Positions 34,796 through 44,564 of a stretch of 64,000 bases of DNA are shown here, one piece after another (position 1 is the first letter of the stretch; each line of letters begins with the position of its first letter). Source of the stretch: Candidatus Enterococcus willemsii. GTDB lineage: Bacteria > Bacillota > Bacilli > Lactobacillales > Enterococcaceae. A program made the translations under genes and the position numbers. The notes under the pieces were generated by a model that made no database searches, was not told the origin of the DNA, and was given only the letters and a program-made list of their open reading frames with translations. Location: contig NZ_MAEL01000062.1 of NCBI RefSeq assembly GCF_009933335.1, positions 1-64,000 on the forward strand. Reading direction: 5' to 3'.

Positions 34796-37210
34796 GTGGA
34801 AGAAGTTGTAATTATTGATGCCTTGAGAACGCCGATTGGCAAATACCGAGGACAATTTAGTCAAGTGTCAGCAGTGGAGTTAGGAACAAAGGTTGCAAAA
34901 GCGCTATTGCAGCAAAATCCGACCCTACAATCAGAAATTAAACAAGTTATTTTTGGTAATGTCTTACAAGCAGGAAATGGTCAAAACCCTGCGAGACAAA
35001 TCGCATTAAACAGCGGATTAGGTCATGAAGTGACGGCTTCAACGATTAATGAAGTTTGCGGATCAGGCTTAAAAGCGATTGCCTTAGCTCGTCAGGCAAT
35101 TCAATTAGGTGAAGCAGATGTTATTTTAGCTGGCGGTGTTGAGAGTATGAGCCAAGCGCCGTATGTCTCACAATTTGATAAAGCGACGGATTCTTATACG
35201 AACCCGAAACCAGTCATGATTCAAGATGGACTGACAGATGCTTTCAGTGGCAAACATATGGGGTTAACAGCTGAAAATGTAGCAGAACAATTTAATATTA
35301 GTCGTCAAGCACAAGATGCATTTGCCTATGAATCGCAAATGAAAGCTGTCGACGCTCAAGAACAAGGCTATTTCCAAGCTGAAATTTTACCCATTGAAAT
35401 AGATGGGACTATGTATACAAAAGATGAGGGGATTCGTAAAGAAACGTCTCTTGAAAAATTAGCAAGTTTACGCACTGTTTTTAAAGAAAATGGGACGGTG
35501 ACGGCTGGAAATGCTTCGACAATTAATGACGGTGCTGCGGGCGTACTCTTAGCATCGAAACGCTTTGCAGAGGCGCATCAAATTCCTTATTTAGCAGTCA
35601 TTAAAGATATCACCGAAGTGGGGATTGATCCAAGTATTATGGGGATTTCACCGATTAAAGCAATTGGTTCGTTAATGGAAAAAAATGGCTTGACGGTATC
35701 AGATATTGATTTATTTGAAATCAACGAGGCGTTTGCGGCATCATCGATTGTTGTGCAACAAACCTTAGAAATTCCTGTCGAAAAAATTAATATCTGTGGT
35801 GGCGGTATTTCTTTAGGTCATCCAATTGGTGCGAGTGGTTCAAGAATTGTGGCAACTGCTGTACATCAATTGCAACGGATCAAAGGTAAATATGCAGTAG
35901 CCTCATTATGCGTAGGTGGTGGCTTAGGATTAGCCATTTTATTGGAACGACCTGTACCATACAATACTGAAAAAAAGTTCTATGAGCTAACACGTTCAGA
36001 ACGCTTGGAACGGTTAGCTCACGAACAAGTTTTGACACCTGACATGCAGCATGAATTACAACAGATGAGCTTGTCAGAAGAAATCGCTGATCATTTAATC
36101 GAAAATCAAATCAGTGAGTTTGCGATTCCTTTAGGTGTGGGGATGAATTTTGTAATTAATGAGCAAAACTATCTTGTTCCTATGGCAACCGAAGAACCTT
36201 CTGTCGTTGCAGCTTGTAGTAACGGGGCGAAAATAGTGGCCGCTTCTGGTGGATTTCGTAGCCAGATGGAACAAAAACTGTTGTGTGGTCAAATAGTGTT
36301 GATGAATGTTACTGATGCAGTGGCAATTTGTAAAAAAATTGCCGCGAATGAAGCATATTTATTTGAAGTGGCTGAAGCAGCGTATCCCTCGATTGTCAAA
36401 CGCGGAGGTGGTTTGCGACGCATTCAGACGCGAGAATTTCCAGAAGATCCATCGTTTCTTTCGGTTGACTTATTAATAGATACGCAAGATGCGATGGGTG
36501 CCAATATGATGAACACGATTTTAGAAAAAGTTGCCAGTGTTTTTCGTGGTTGGTTTTCGGAAGAAATTCTCTTTAGTATTTTAAGTAACTATGCAACGGA
36601 ATCAGTCGTAACAGCCAGTTGTGACATCTCATTTGAGGCATTAGGAAAACAAGGGAAAAAAGTTGCTGAAAAAATTGCTGCAGCATCAACCTTTGCCCAA
36701 TTAGATCCGTATCGTGCCACAACCCACAACAAAGGCGTGATGAATGGCATCGAAGCGGTGATTTTAGCTACAGGTAATGATACCCGAGCAACTTCTGCTG
36801 CGATTCATGCGTTTGCAGCTCGCAGCGGACAATACAGAGGCTTAACGACTTGGCAATTAACTGCTACAGGCTTGCGAGGCACGATTGAATTACCGCTAGC
36901 ATTGGGGACGGTTGGTGGAGCAACCAAAGTGTTACCAAAAGCCCAAGTTACGCTTAAAATACTAGGTGTGGAACATGCAAAAGATTTAGCAGAAATTGTT
37001 GCTTGCGTGGGCTTAGCGCAAAATTTAGCAGCGTTACGTGCGTTAGTCTCTGAAGGGATACAAAAAGGTCACATGTCGTTACAAGCACGCTCTTTAGCAT
37101 TAAGTGTTGGTGCGAAAGGGGACGAAATTCAATTCGTTGCCGATCGCTTGCAAAAAGGGATGATGAATGAAGCAATCGCCAAAGAAATTTTAGCTACGTT
37201 ACGACAATAA
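34796..37210 (+). CDS. mvaE: Acetyl-CoA acetyltransferase/HMG-CoA reductase fusion
   Basis: An 804-residue two-domain enzyme. Residues 1-about 385: thiolase with nucleophile Cys88 in NEVCGSGLKAI, NEAFAA and the GHPIGASG and CVGGGLG segments. After a linker, about 390-804: class II HMG-CoA reductase (FAIPLGVGMNFVIN, DAMGANMMNTI, GTVGGATKVL). This fusion is typical of enterococci and a few relatives and supports the organism call. Start is GTG behind TGGAGGTGG. It supplies HMG-CoA precursor and mevalonate together with mvaS. Confidence 0.97.
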   Translation: MEEVVIIDALRTPIGKYRGQFSQVSAVELGTKVAKALLQQNPTLQSEIKQVIFGNVLQAGNGQNPARQIALNSGLGHEVTASTINEVCGSGLKAIALARQAIQLGEADVILAGGVESMSQAPYVSQFDKATDSYTNPKPVMIQDGLTDAFSGKHMGLTAENVAEQFNISRQAQDAFAYESQMKAVDAQEQGYFQAEILPIEIDGTMYTKDEGIRKETSLEKLASLRTVFKENGTVTAGNASTINDGAAGVLLASKRFAEAHQIPYLAVIKDITEVGIDPSIMGISPIKAIGSLMEKNGLTVSDIDLFEINEAFAASSIVVQQTLEIPVEKINICGGGISLGHPIGASGSRIVATAVHQLQRIKGKYAVASLCVGGGLGLAILLERPVPYNTEKKFYELTRSERLERLAHEQVLTPDMQHELQQMSLSEEIADHLIENQISEFAIPLGVGMNFVINEQNYLVPMATEEPSVVAACSNGAKIVAASGGFRSQMEQKLLCGQIVLMNVTDAVAICKKIAANEAYLFEVAEAAYPSIVKRGGGLRRIQTREFPEDPSFLSVDLLIDTQDAMGANMMNTILEKVASVFRGWFSEEILFSILSNYATESVVTASCDISFEALGKQGKKVAEKIAAASTFAQLDPYRATTHNKGVMNGIEAVILATGNDTRATSAAIHAFAARSGQYRGLTTWQLTATGLRGTIELPLALGTVGGATKVLPKAQVTLKILGVEHAKDLAEIVACVGLAQNLAALRALVSEGIQKGHMSLQARSLALSVGAKGDEIQFVADRLQKGMMNEAIAKEILATLRQ

Positions 37211-37213
37211 GTC

Positions 37214-37245
37214 AAAACCGCTCAACCAATCGGTGAGCGGTTTTT
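37214..37245. terminator. Convergent terminator mvaE / nucleoid protein
   Basis: Eleven-bp stem AAAACCGCTCA/TGAGCGGTTTT, 9-nt loop, T run on the right and A run on the left. Confidence 0.9.
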
Positions 37246-37246
37246 G

Positions 37247-38251
37247 TTATAGGCGGTTAATGACTTCCTCGACGTTTTTAATTGTAACTGAAATAGTACC
37301 ATCTGGATTATTAACAAATTCAATTAAATCGGTATTGCGATAGACATCTAAAGGCACAATTAATTCAATGCCGTTGGATAATTTCAATTTTTGTTTGCCG
37401 TATTTCTTCTCGGAAATTTCTTTGACTTCACGTAGCATCGGTGCATTGTCAACAAAGCCTTTTTCTTTGACTTCTTCTTGGAATGCCATTTGAGCGGTAA
37501 TGTTGTCTTTAAACACTTTTTCAGCGACCTCTTTGGCATCAATTTGACCAGTTTCTTCAATCGTTTCAAAGACGGCTTCTTTGACATCCGCTACAACATC
37601 GTATGAAGGAGCCTCAAATTTTTGGCCAATTTTTTCAGCCACTTTTTTGATAACTTTGACATTTTCTTCTAAAGAAGGCAGTGGTTCAGATTCGATAACT
37701 TTGGTTGAAAAGTAGGCGCCTTTATCACCAGAAAAAGTATATTTTTTCTCAATTAATTCATACGATAATGTTTCTAACTCGATAGTAATCCCTTCATCGG
37801 CTTTTTGTGTTTTACCACCTAGAATCGCACGGTTAATAATCAATTTATTTTGAATGCCATTTTCATCCGCTTCTACAAAATGAGTATAAGCATCCGTATA
37901 ATTGACTTTTAATAAAGCGGCATAAAGTCGGGTATCCATTTCATAAAGAACAATAAAGACATCCGCACTAGGTGCATCTTCACTTTGTTGGTAAATATCA
38001 TACCAACGAGCAACTAATTGTTCGCTAAAATAAGTAAAATTGTCTTCTGCTTGCTTGGCTAGTTGCCCAACAGCGGAATCTTCAATTAAAACACCGGTTT
38101 TCGTTTGTGGGGTCGATAATTTTTGAATTTTTTTAGTTAAGTAATCGCGAATATATTCAGTTGTTAAATCGAGTTCTACTTGTGAATAAACAGGGTCTCC
38201 TGCTTCACGATCAATAATATGCAAGATTGCACGTTTTAAATAAATGTCCAT
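37247..38251 (-). CDS. YejK/NdpA-like nucleoid-associated protein
   Basis: A 334-residue protein starting MDIYLKRAILHIIDREAG, the typical opening of the 37-kDa nucleoid-associated family (YejK). It also shows the LYAALLKVNYTDAYTHFV segment, NRAILGGKTQKADEGITIEL and a C-terminal LIVPLDVYRNTDLIEFVNNPDG part. Function beyond nucleoid association is not well defined. Single gene, AAAGGAGCG upstream. Confidence 0.85.
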   Translation of the reverse strand: MDIYLKRAILHIIDREAGDPVYSQVELDLTTEYIRDYLTKKIQKLSTPQTKTGVLIEDSAVGQLAKQAEDNFTYFSEQLVARWYDIYQQSEDAPSADVFIVLYEMDTRLYAALLKVNYTDAYTHFVEADENGIQNKLIINRAILGGKTQKADEGITIELETLSYELIEKKYTFSGDKGAYFSTKVIESEPLPSLEENVKVIKKVAEKIGQKFEAPSYDVVADVKEAVFETIEETGQIDAKEVAEKVFKDNITAQMAFQEEVKEKGFVDNAPMLREVKEISEKKYGKQKLKLSNGIELIVPLDVYRNTDLIEFVNNPDGTISVTIKNVEEVINRL

Positions 38252-38369
38252 CAGTTTCGCTCCTTTATTTCTTTAGTGTACAAGAAAAAGTAAAAACTAG
38301 GAAGTAAAAAATTATCAGTTGTCAAATAAGTTTAGGATTGTTAGACTGATAAAAAAAGGAGGAGAACAA

Positions 38370-38633
38370 ATGACTATCGAAAATCGTTTAAATAACTTAA
38401 GTCCAGCAATCCTAACTGCATTTAGTCCTGATTTTGTTTTTTTAGTTACTCCTGAGAAAGTCCAGCATTTTCCAGCTAGAGATTGGAAAAAAGAACAGTA
38501 CCAACAAGCGTTGACTGAAAAATTAGGTACTTATGCTTTGCAAGCATGGCAAAATAAGGTCGTTGCTGTTTCAGATGAGAAAGAGCTGCTTGCAATTCTG
38601 CCAAAATTTCATGATACCCAAGCGTTAAAATGA
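38370..38633 (+). CDS. Small conserved-looking protein, unknown function
   Basis: An 87-residue soluble protein without a motif that I recognise. It is rich in aromatic and charged residues (FPARDWKKEQYQQALTEKL). The start is ATG 38370, supported by AAAGGAGGAG; the frame reaches 17 codons further up. It lies alone, divergent from the nucleoid protein gene, 118 bp ahead of another unknown gene. Confidence 0.7.
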   Translation: MTIENRLNNLSPAILTAFSPDFVFLVTPEKVQHFPARDWKKEQYQQALTEKLGTYALQAWQNKVVAVSDEKELLAILPKFHDTQALK

Positions 38634-38750
38634 CCATCAAAATCTAGTTTTTTTCATAGAATTTTAATTTTTTGCCACTTTTTCATGAAAATCCCTGTTC
38701 AATTCGGCTTTTTTTTCATATAATCAAAAACGTATTGAAAGGGGAACATT

Positions 38751-39383
38751 ATGAAAAAGAAACAACTAGAAAAATTAAAGAAACAATTCCGTCCATCGTT
38801 TGAGACTGCTCGTAAAATGCTTTTTGATGAAATGGAAAAGCAAACATTAGCAAAACATGGTTTAACCATTCAAGTTTCAATTAAACCTACGAATCAATCT
38901 GAAATGGCGATTGAACTAGTAGGTGAGACAACACGTGATCAAGTCATCTCAGTGCCATTGGATGAAAACTTCAACACAGTTGTCAAACGTATCCAAAATC
39001 AAGAAAAAGGCTTATTGACTCGTTTTAGTGAAAACTTGGCAGATGAAGTTGCGAATTATTGGGCAGAGCCAGTAACAGTAGCACAACCAGAACCAGTGGA
39101 AGAAGCTGTATCAGAAAACGTTCAAGAAATTTCTGACGGAATGACGTTCGCTGAATTTACAGAAAAAATGACTGCTTTTCCTAAATTCCAGGTACATCAA
39201 ACTGCCGATGATGTTCAAGTGGTTGAAAAAACACCAAAAGAAGAGCGTTTATTAGCAACAATTTCAATGAAAGAAAAAGATAACTTTACCATTGAAGCAG
39301 CTTTAGAGCGCAAATATAAGTTAAAATTAGACGTGATCCCAGTTATTGAAACATTCGCAAAAACTGAGATTACTCATCGTTAA
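38751..39383 (+). CDS. Unknown protein, 210 residues
   Basis: A soluble, highly charged protein: a lysine-rich start (MKKKQLEKLKKQFR), a first domain to about residue 115, an acidic Glu/Val/Pro linker (about 105-122) and a second alpha/beta segment to the end. No signal peptide or membrane helix. I do not recognise the family. Good ribosome binding site (AAAGGGG), own promoter region (38634-38750) and terminator, and codon use like its neighbours, so a real gene. Confidence 0.8.
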   Translation: MKKKQLEKLKKQFRPSFETARKMLFDEMEKQTLAKHGLTIQVSIKPTNQSEMAIELVGETTRDQVISVPLDENFNTVVKRIQNQEKGLLTRFSENLADEVANYWAEPVTVAQPEPVEEAVSENVQEISDGMTFAEFTEKMTAFPKFQVHQTADDVQVVEKTPKEERLLATISMKEKDNFTIEAALERKYKLKLDVIPVIETFAKTEITHR

Positions 39384-39385
39384 AT

Positions 39386-39418
39386 AAAAAACTCATCATC
39401 GCGATGAGTTTTTTTTAT
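39386..39418. terminator. Convergent terminator with mprF
   Basis: Stem AAAACTCATC/GATGAGTTTT, 5-nt loop, runs of A and T on the two sides; it reaches into the 3' end of mprF. Confidence 0.88.
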
Positions 39419-41954
39419 TTGTATCCATAGGTTTATTATCTAAAATTAAGAGGGCAACAACAACATAAGCAATCCAACTGTCACGCGAATATAAAGTATA
39501 ACGAGAAATCCAACGACTTGCATATTTTTCCTTGTAATCACGTAACCCTTGGAAAGAATAAAAGCGACTGCCAAAAGAATAGATTAGTGAAGCGATGCGC
39601 TCTTGCAAGAAACTTTTCCTTGAACGTCCGACATTCGATAATGGAGCCATCCCTAAATCAAAAGCTTGGATACCTTCTTCTTTCATGTACTCAAATAAAT
39701 GGAGAAACAGGAAGTCCATGCTACCAGAAGGCGCTTTGGTAGGGTGGTGACGCATTAAATCAATGGTACCCACTTCATTGGTATAACTCGGAATAATATT
39801 AGCAAAGGAAACAATTTCACCTTCGCTATTTTTCACCACGGCAATTGGGTTTCGTTGCAAATAGCTTTCACTGAAAAAGCCTAATGAAAAGCCTCGTTCT
39901 TTTCGTCCACCAAGCCATTGTTCAGAAATGTCCGCTAAAACTTGCATGGTGTCTGCTGTAAATGGTGGTTGCAATACTTCGAATGTGTAACCCGCTTTGC
40001 TAATTTTATTAATCACTGCTCGAGTACCACGCATTTTTTTACCAGAAAGAGTGAAGCTTTGTAAGTCAACTAAGGCTTCTTCTCCCATTTTGATAAAATC
40101 GTACCCAAAATCATGTAAAATCATCACTGTTTCTTCACGTGCTTCATAAAAGACGGGTTGATAGCCCCAACGATCAGCTTCTTGAATAAAAGCATCGACT
40201 GCGTCTGGAAAATCAGCTTTATTCCCTGAAGGATCACCCATGACAACACATTTGTTGTTGAAGGTATCAAATTGTAGAAAGACAGTTGGGTTGTCATTTG
40301 GATAAAGAAAAATTGATTTATCTTCTAAAAAGACTAATTCACTGTCACTATTGCCTCCATAAGTTTCTAAGATGTTTTGAATATGATCCATTTGATACGA
40401 TACCCCAATTTTTTTCTTAGTACCTTGAAGATAACGGATAAGTAGCAACATGCTGGTAACGACAATACCAAGAATGATAAAGCCAGATAACCAAATTTTT
40501 TCAGAAGGTAAAACAAAAAACTCTTTGAATGGATGGATATGTTTTGGTGCATGTGGAAGTCTTAGAATGCCAATCAGTAAATAGGCTAAAGTTAAACCAG
40601 CAAAAATCAGGCCATCAATGGTCATCCATTCCCATGAATAAACCAGTTGTTCGCGGATTAACTCTGATTTAGATACGATAATAATCAATAATAATATACT
40701 TAAAAAGAGAATCGTGATCAGACTAAAATCAATCATAAATGAATACAAAATAGCAATACTAATAATTAAAATCGTTGGCCAGTACGCTCGCTTGACCCGA
40801 GCTGCAATTCCTCGTCCCATAATCAGTAAGCCAAACCCTAAGAGTAGGCTCGGAAATTGGGTAATCAATCGAAAACGGAAAGGATTCATATGAGCCAACC
40901 AAGGGAAATCTTGAAAAGCTTGCGGAACGGTAGCTAAAAGGACCATCATCACACCAGAAAAGTAGAGTAAGCCAACTTCAATTTTATGGAAAATTTCTAA
41001 GGTTAATTGCTTAGGAATCCCGTCGTATTTGTTATCAAACGAATGAAACAAATGCTTGAAAAAGAAAATAATACCTAGTGTGACAGGGATGACATAATAA
41101 CATAGACGGAAAAGCAATAGCCAGAGTACTGCAAGTTCTTTTTCAATGCCTAATGCGGATAATCCTAGAATCATAATCACATCGAAGCTACCAACACCAC
41201 CAGGAATCATGGACAAAATACCAATCACAATTGCCGCAATAAACAACGGCGCAATTTCCCAAATAGAAAAGTGAATGCCTAACAAGTAGCCAACACTTAA
41301 AAAGCTACAGAGGACACCCGTCCATTCAAGAAAAGAAGAAACTAACAGTCCAAGTCGGAATTTCGTAGTTAGGCCGCCTAGCAACCCCTCTTTTTTTAAG
41401 CTAGTTATGAGATAGAGCAGTGGGAAATAACCGCCACCAATGACTAACCATAGCCAGTATTGTTGAACATAGACATTGGTATGGAAAAAATAAATTGCAA
41501 CAAAAGCAAGTAAACTATAGATGGATAGCCCCGCTAAGGTAAACAACAAAATTTTGGTCAAGGCGTGAAAAATTTCTTTCCCTTTATCTTTGCCTTTCCC
41601 ATAAAACTCGGAACGTAACCCCATGCTAACTAAACCACCAAAGCCAGCAATATTATTAATAGTGTTAATCATCCAACTCGTTTCCAAAATATAAAACGAA
41701 GAAAAGTCTAATTGTAGCATCTTTTTTAATATGAAATCATAACCAGTCATAGGTAAAATCGCTAGTAAACCGATGACAATCATGGCTACAATTCGCCAAA
41801 TTGGTGTCTCTTTAAATAATAAAGCCAGTTGATTAAAGGAAATGGTTTTGGCAATTCCGAGTAGTTCTGCACTGACAATGATTGATAAAATTAAGACAAA
41901 TAAGAATTTAAATAAGGTTTTATGTTTCAAAAACCGCTGACTAATGTTTTTCAT
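39396..41954 (-). CDS. mprF: Bifunctional lysyl-phosphatidylglycerol synthase/flippase
   Basis: An 852-residue MprF. The N-terminal two thirds hold about 13-14 membrane helices (flippase plus synthase membrane part: SMIPGGVGSFDVIMILGL is typical); from about 520 a cytosolic GNAT-like domain that transfers lysine from Lys-tRNA to phosphatidylglycerol (VVMGDPSGNKADFPDAVDAF, FDLGMAPLSNVG). The modified lipid lowers surface negative charge and protects against cationic peptides and daptomycin. Its start overlaps the end of the upstream hydrolase gene by 14 bp. Confidence 0.95.
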   Translation of the reverse strand: MKNISQRFLKHKTLFKFLFVLILSIIVSAELLGIAKTISFNQLALLFKETPIWRIVAMIVIGLLAILPMTGYDFILKKMLQLDFSSFYILETSWMINTINNIAGFGGLVSMGLRSEFYGKGKDKGKEIFHALTKILLFTLAGLSIYSLLAFVAIYFFHTNVYVQQYWLWLVIGGGYFPLLYLITSLKKEGLLGGLTTKFRLGLLVSSFLEWTGVLCSFLSVGYLLGIHFSIWEIAPLFIAAIVIGILSMIPGGVGSFDVIMILGLSALGIEKELAVLWLLLFRLCYYVIPVTLGIIFFFKHLFHSFDNKYDGIPKQLTLEIFHKIEVGLLYFSGVMMVLLATVPQAFQDFPWLAHMNPFRFRLITQFPSLLLGFGLLIMGRGIAARVKRAYWPTILIISIAILYSFMIDFSLITILFLSILLLIIIVSKSELIREQLVYSWEWMTIDGLIFAGLTLAYLLIGILRLPHAPKHIHPFKEFFVLPSEKIWLSGFIILGIVVTSMLLLIRYLQGTKKKIGVSYQMDHIQNILETYGGNSDSELVFLEDKSIFLYPNDNPTVFLQFDTFNNKCVVMGDPSGNKADFPDAVDAFIQEADRWGYQPVFYEAREETVMILHDFGYDFIKMGEEALVDLQSFTLSGKKMRGTRAVINKISKAGYTFEVLQPPFTADTMQVLADISEQWLGGRKERGFSLGFFSESYLQRNPIAVVKNSEGEIVSFANIIPSYTNEVGTIDLMRHHPTKAPSGSMDFLFLHLFEYMKEEGIQAFDLGMAPLSNVGRSRKSFLQERIASLIYSFGSRFYSFQGLRDYKEKYASRWISRYTLYSRDSWIAYVVVALLILDNKPMDTNKKNSSR

Positions 41955-42669
41955 GAAGCGCTCCTCCTAAAAATGCAGATACAGTTTGATTAAAATTATA
42001 GGCATCTTTTCGAGCTAGCGTATGACCTTGTCTAGGGACTAGCACGAATGTTGCCTGTAGATGATTGACAATCATCAAGGTGTGTTTCAATTTAATTGCA
42101 TCATATTTGCCAACAATGACTAGTGTTGGGACATGAATGTGTGAGAGTTGTTCTTTTGTCAGCCCAATATCATGAATCATCAAACCAATGACTGGTCGTT
42201 TTTCTTTTGCACGATGACTAATAAAGGAGAGTAACCAATAGAGAAAGTATTGCAAATAGGTCAAGATAATCCAATGATTTTTCAAACCAATTACTCTGGT
42301 ATTTCCTGCATTTAAAATCATTCGGTGAACGTAAGTCGGATATTGATAAGCAAAGACCATAGCGATATTAGCACCATCGCTAAAGCCTAATAAATTTGCT
42401 CGTTGAATATTTTCTTGATCCATAATCGCTTTTAAGTCATCCGCCATCTGTTGAAACGTTATTTGGGGTGATTCATTTGTGGAATGGCCTTGCCCACGAC
42501 TGTCTACGACAATAACTTGATATTCTTTCATAAAATAGTCAATTTGATAATGGAAATAAGACCCATCGTTATTATTGCCATGTAATAAAAATAAAGGAAA
42601 ACCGTCACCAAAAATTTCATAAAATAACAAACTGCCATCGGCAATTTCAATATATCTTTTTTTACTCAT
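41941..42669 (-). CDS. Alpha/beta hydrolase upstream of mprF
   Basis: A 242-residue alpha/beta hydrolase. HGNNNDGSYF forms the oxyanion part, the nucleophile elbow is LLGFSDGANIA (Ser), the acid Asp is in IVGKYDAIK and His in PRQGHTLA. The frame opens 3 codons earlier at a GTG lying in the AGGTG Shine-Dalgarno itself, so ATG 42669 is preferred. It overlaps mprF by 14 bp and is translationally coupled with it, which suggests a role in lipid or cell-envelope handling; the substrate is unknown. Confidence 0.87.
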   Translation of the reverse strand: MSKKRYIEIADGSLLFYEIFGDGFPLFLLHGNNNDGSYFHYQIDYFMKEYQVIVVDSRGQGHSTNESPQITFQQMADDLKAIMDQENIQRANLLGFSDGANIAMVFAYQYPTYVHRMILNAGNTRVIGLKNHWIILTYLQYFLYWLLSFISHRAKEKRPVIGLMIHDIGLTKEQLSHIHVPTLVIVGKYDAIKLKHTLMIVNHLQATFVLVPRQGHTLARKDAYNFNQTVSAFLGGALHEKH

Positions 42670-42861
42670 ACTTGTCACCTAATTCTTTTTTCTTCTTAAA
42701 GTATAGCTATGTTTGTACGTTTTGGGTATTAAAAACGTGCTAACAATTATGTAAGGCGATTAAAAGTTTGTCTTTTTCTAAAGTTTTTTTATTTTTTCAG
42801 TTGGAAATAGACAAGAAAGTGAAGAAATAGTACGCTGAGTGCTGATACAAAAAAAGGTTGG

Positions 42862-43494
42862 ATGATAGTGATGAGAAAAAAAACTTTCTTTAGGCGCATG
42901 TTTCGTCTATTTTTGATAGGACTAATCATTTTCTTAGCTTATATAGGCTATCGAAATTACCGGATATTGCGACAAGTCTATCAATATGAAGAACAAGTGG
43001 CCTATGCTGTTGAAAAAAACGGTATTCCCGAATACAAAGAATTAGCGATGAGTATTATAATGACTGAAACCAAAGGGACCGGACAAGATTTAATGCAAAG
43101 TTCAGAAAGTGCCTATGGTGAACCAAATAAAATTCAAAATGCAAATGAAAGTATTGACCAAGGGGTTCATTACCTTGCACAAGCGATTGAGCGAGCTGAA
43201 AATCAACATACTGATTTATGGACAGCGGTTCAAGCATATAATTTTGGTTTGGATTATATTGATTTTGTTGCCAAACATGGTGGGAAAAATTCATTGGATT
43301 TAGCTGAAGAATATTCAAAAGAGGTACTGTCTCCCTTACTAGGAAACCCTGAAAAAACGACCTATCGTTATTTAGGTGTGCAGTCTGTTATTTACAATGG
43401 CGGCTATTTGTACCATAATGGGGGAAACCTTTTTTATGCAGAATTGGTTAAATTGAATGAACAAAAAATAAAATGGACAAGTCGATTGTTCTAA
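42862..43494 (+). CDS. Membrane-anchored lysozyme-like protein
   Basis: A 210-residue protein with a basic N-terminus, one membrane helix (about residues 15-35, no lipobox) and an extracellular lysozyme-like domain (Pmp23 type). The likely catalytic Glu is in MSIIMTETKGTGQDLMQSSES, followed by QGVHYLAQAIERA and AYNFGLDYIDFV, the usual substrate-groove stretches. It probably cuts peptidoglycan at the cell surface. Start may be 42862 or ATG 42871; spacing to AAAGG does not decide. Confidence 0.82.
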   Translation: MIVMRKKTFFRRMFRLFLIGLIIFLAYIGYRNYRILRQVYQYEEQVAYAVEKNGIPEYKELAMSIIMTETKGTGQDLMQSSESAYGEPNKIQNANESIDQGVHYLAQAIERAENQHTDLWTAVQAYNFGLDYIDFVAKHGGKNSLDLAEEYSKEVLSPLLGNPEKTTYRYLGVQSVIYNGGYLYHNGGNLFYAELVKLNEQKIKWTSRLF

Positions 43495-43521
43495 AAGAAG
43501 GAAGTAGGAGCGTAGTAATTT

Positions 43522-44367
43522 ATGGATAATAAGCAACAAACCGCAAAAAAAGGCGGCAATGACTGGATTTTACGATTTGTTAAAGGAATGTTTATTGGTT
43601 CTGGTTTTATATTACCAGGTGTAAGTGGTGGGGCATTAGCGGCAATTTTTGGTATTTATGAACGAATCATTAGTTTTTTGGCTCACATCACGAAAAACTT
43701 TAAAGAAAATGTACTCTATTTCATTCCTGTCGGTTTAGGTGGGATTACAGGAGTTTTCCTATTATCTTTTGCGGTAAGTTTTTTACTTGGAACGTATGAA
43801 ACAATTATCCTGTGGTTCTTTGTCGGTTGTATTATCGGAACCGTACCAGCATTATGGAAGGAAGCTGGGAAAAAAGGGCGTTCAAACCGAGAGATTGTTA
43901 TTTTAGTTGTTAGCTTGATTGCTGGTTTTTTGTTTTTATGGAAAGGCGCCGATTTATTCTCAGAAGTACCTCAAAATTTATGGACTTGGATGATTGCAGG
44001 TGGATTAATTGGGTTAGGTATGATTGTACCCGGTCTGAGTCCTTCAAACTTTTTAGTTTACATGGGGATGTATAAAGCGATGTCTGATGGGATTAAAACA
44101 TTGGATTTATCGGTCGTTATACCAATTGCTATTGGTGGGATGGTGACTGTTTTGGGATTATCTAAGGTGATGGATTATATTTTCAGCAAAGCTTACGCAC
44201 AATTGTTCCATTTTATTATGGGGATTGTACTTGCTTCAACCATTATGATTATTCCAACAAACTATGCTGGTTTTACAGTAGGGAATTATCTTGCTTGCGT
44301 TGCATTGTGTATTGCAGGAATAGCGTTAGGTGCTTGGATGAGTCGCCTGGAAGAACAATATAAATAA
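43522..44367 (+). CDS. DUF368 polyprenyl-phosphate transporter
   Basis: A 281-residue integral membrane protein with about 8 helices. FIGSGFILPGVSGGALAAIFGIYE and GLIGLGMIVPGLSPSNFL are the two internal repeats of DUF368 (shown as separate segments: ILPGVSGGALA and MIVPGLSPSNF). Members (PopT) return undecaprenyl phosphate to the inner leaflet for reuse in wall synthesis. The gene follows the lysozyme-like gene by 27 bp with GTAGGAG, so they may be cotranscribed, both serving the cell wall. Confidence 0.85.
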   Translation: MDNKQQTAKKGGNDWILRFVKGMFIGSGFILPGVSGGALAAIFGIYERIISFLAHITKNFKENVLYFIPVGLGGITGVFLLSFAVSFLLGTYETIILWFFVGCIIGTVPALWKEAGKKGRSNREIVILVVSLIAGFLFLWKGADLFSEVPQNLWTWMIAGGLIGLGMIVPGLSPSNFLVYMGMYKAMSDGIKTLDLSVVIPIAIGGMVTVLGLSKVMDYIFSKAYAQLFHFIMGIVLASTIMIIPTNYAGFTVGNYLACVALCIAGIALGAWMSRLEEQYK

Positions 44368-44373
44368 TTGGCT

Positions 44374-44405
44374 AAAAAGTAGAAGTTTGTCGCTTCTACT
44401 TTTTA
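44374..44405 (+). terminator. Terminator after DUF368 gene
   Basis: Perfect 12-bp stem AAAAAGTAGAAG/CTTCTACTTTTT with 7-nt loop and T tail. Confidence 0.9.
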
Positions 44406-44484
44406 ATTTGTAAAGCAAAACAAATTGCTTGAAAAACAAATAGAATATGGTAAAATGAAACATGTGAAAAACTGTCTATTTTAG

Positions 44485-44516
44485 AATCGCGCTGATTTCG
44501 ATTAGTGCGATTTTTT
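44485..44516 (+). terminator. Leader terminator/attenuator ahead of dnaG
   Basis: A 12-bp stem with TTCG tetraloop (44485-44496/44501-44512, including G-T pairs) followed by six T in all. It lies downstream of a promoter-like TTGAAA (about 44428) and TAAAAT (about 44450), but before the dnaG ribosome binding site, so the operon seems to have a short, terminated leader. Flanking TCTATT/AATAGA stretches could form a competing structure. Confidence 0.7.
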
Positions 44517-44564
44517 ACCGAATAGATAAGCTCATCTTAGTTATCGATAAGGAGGTGAGTGTCA

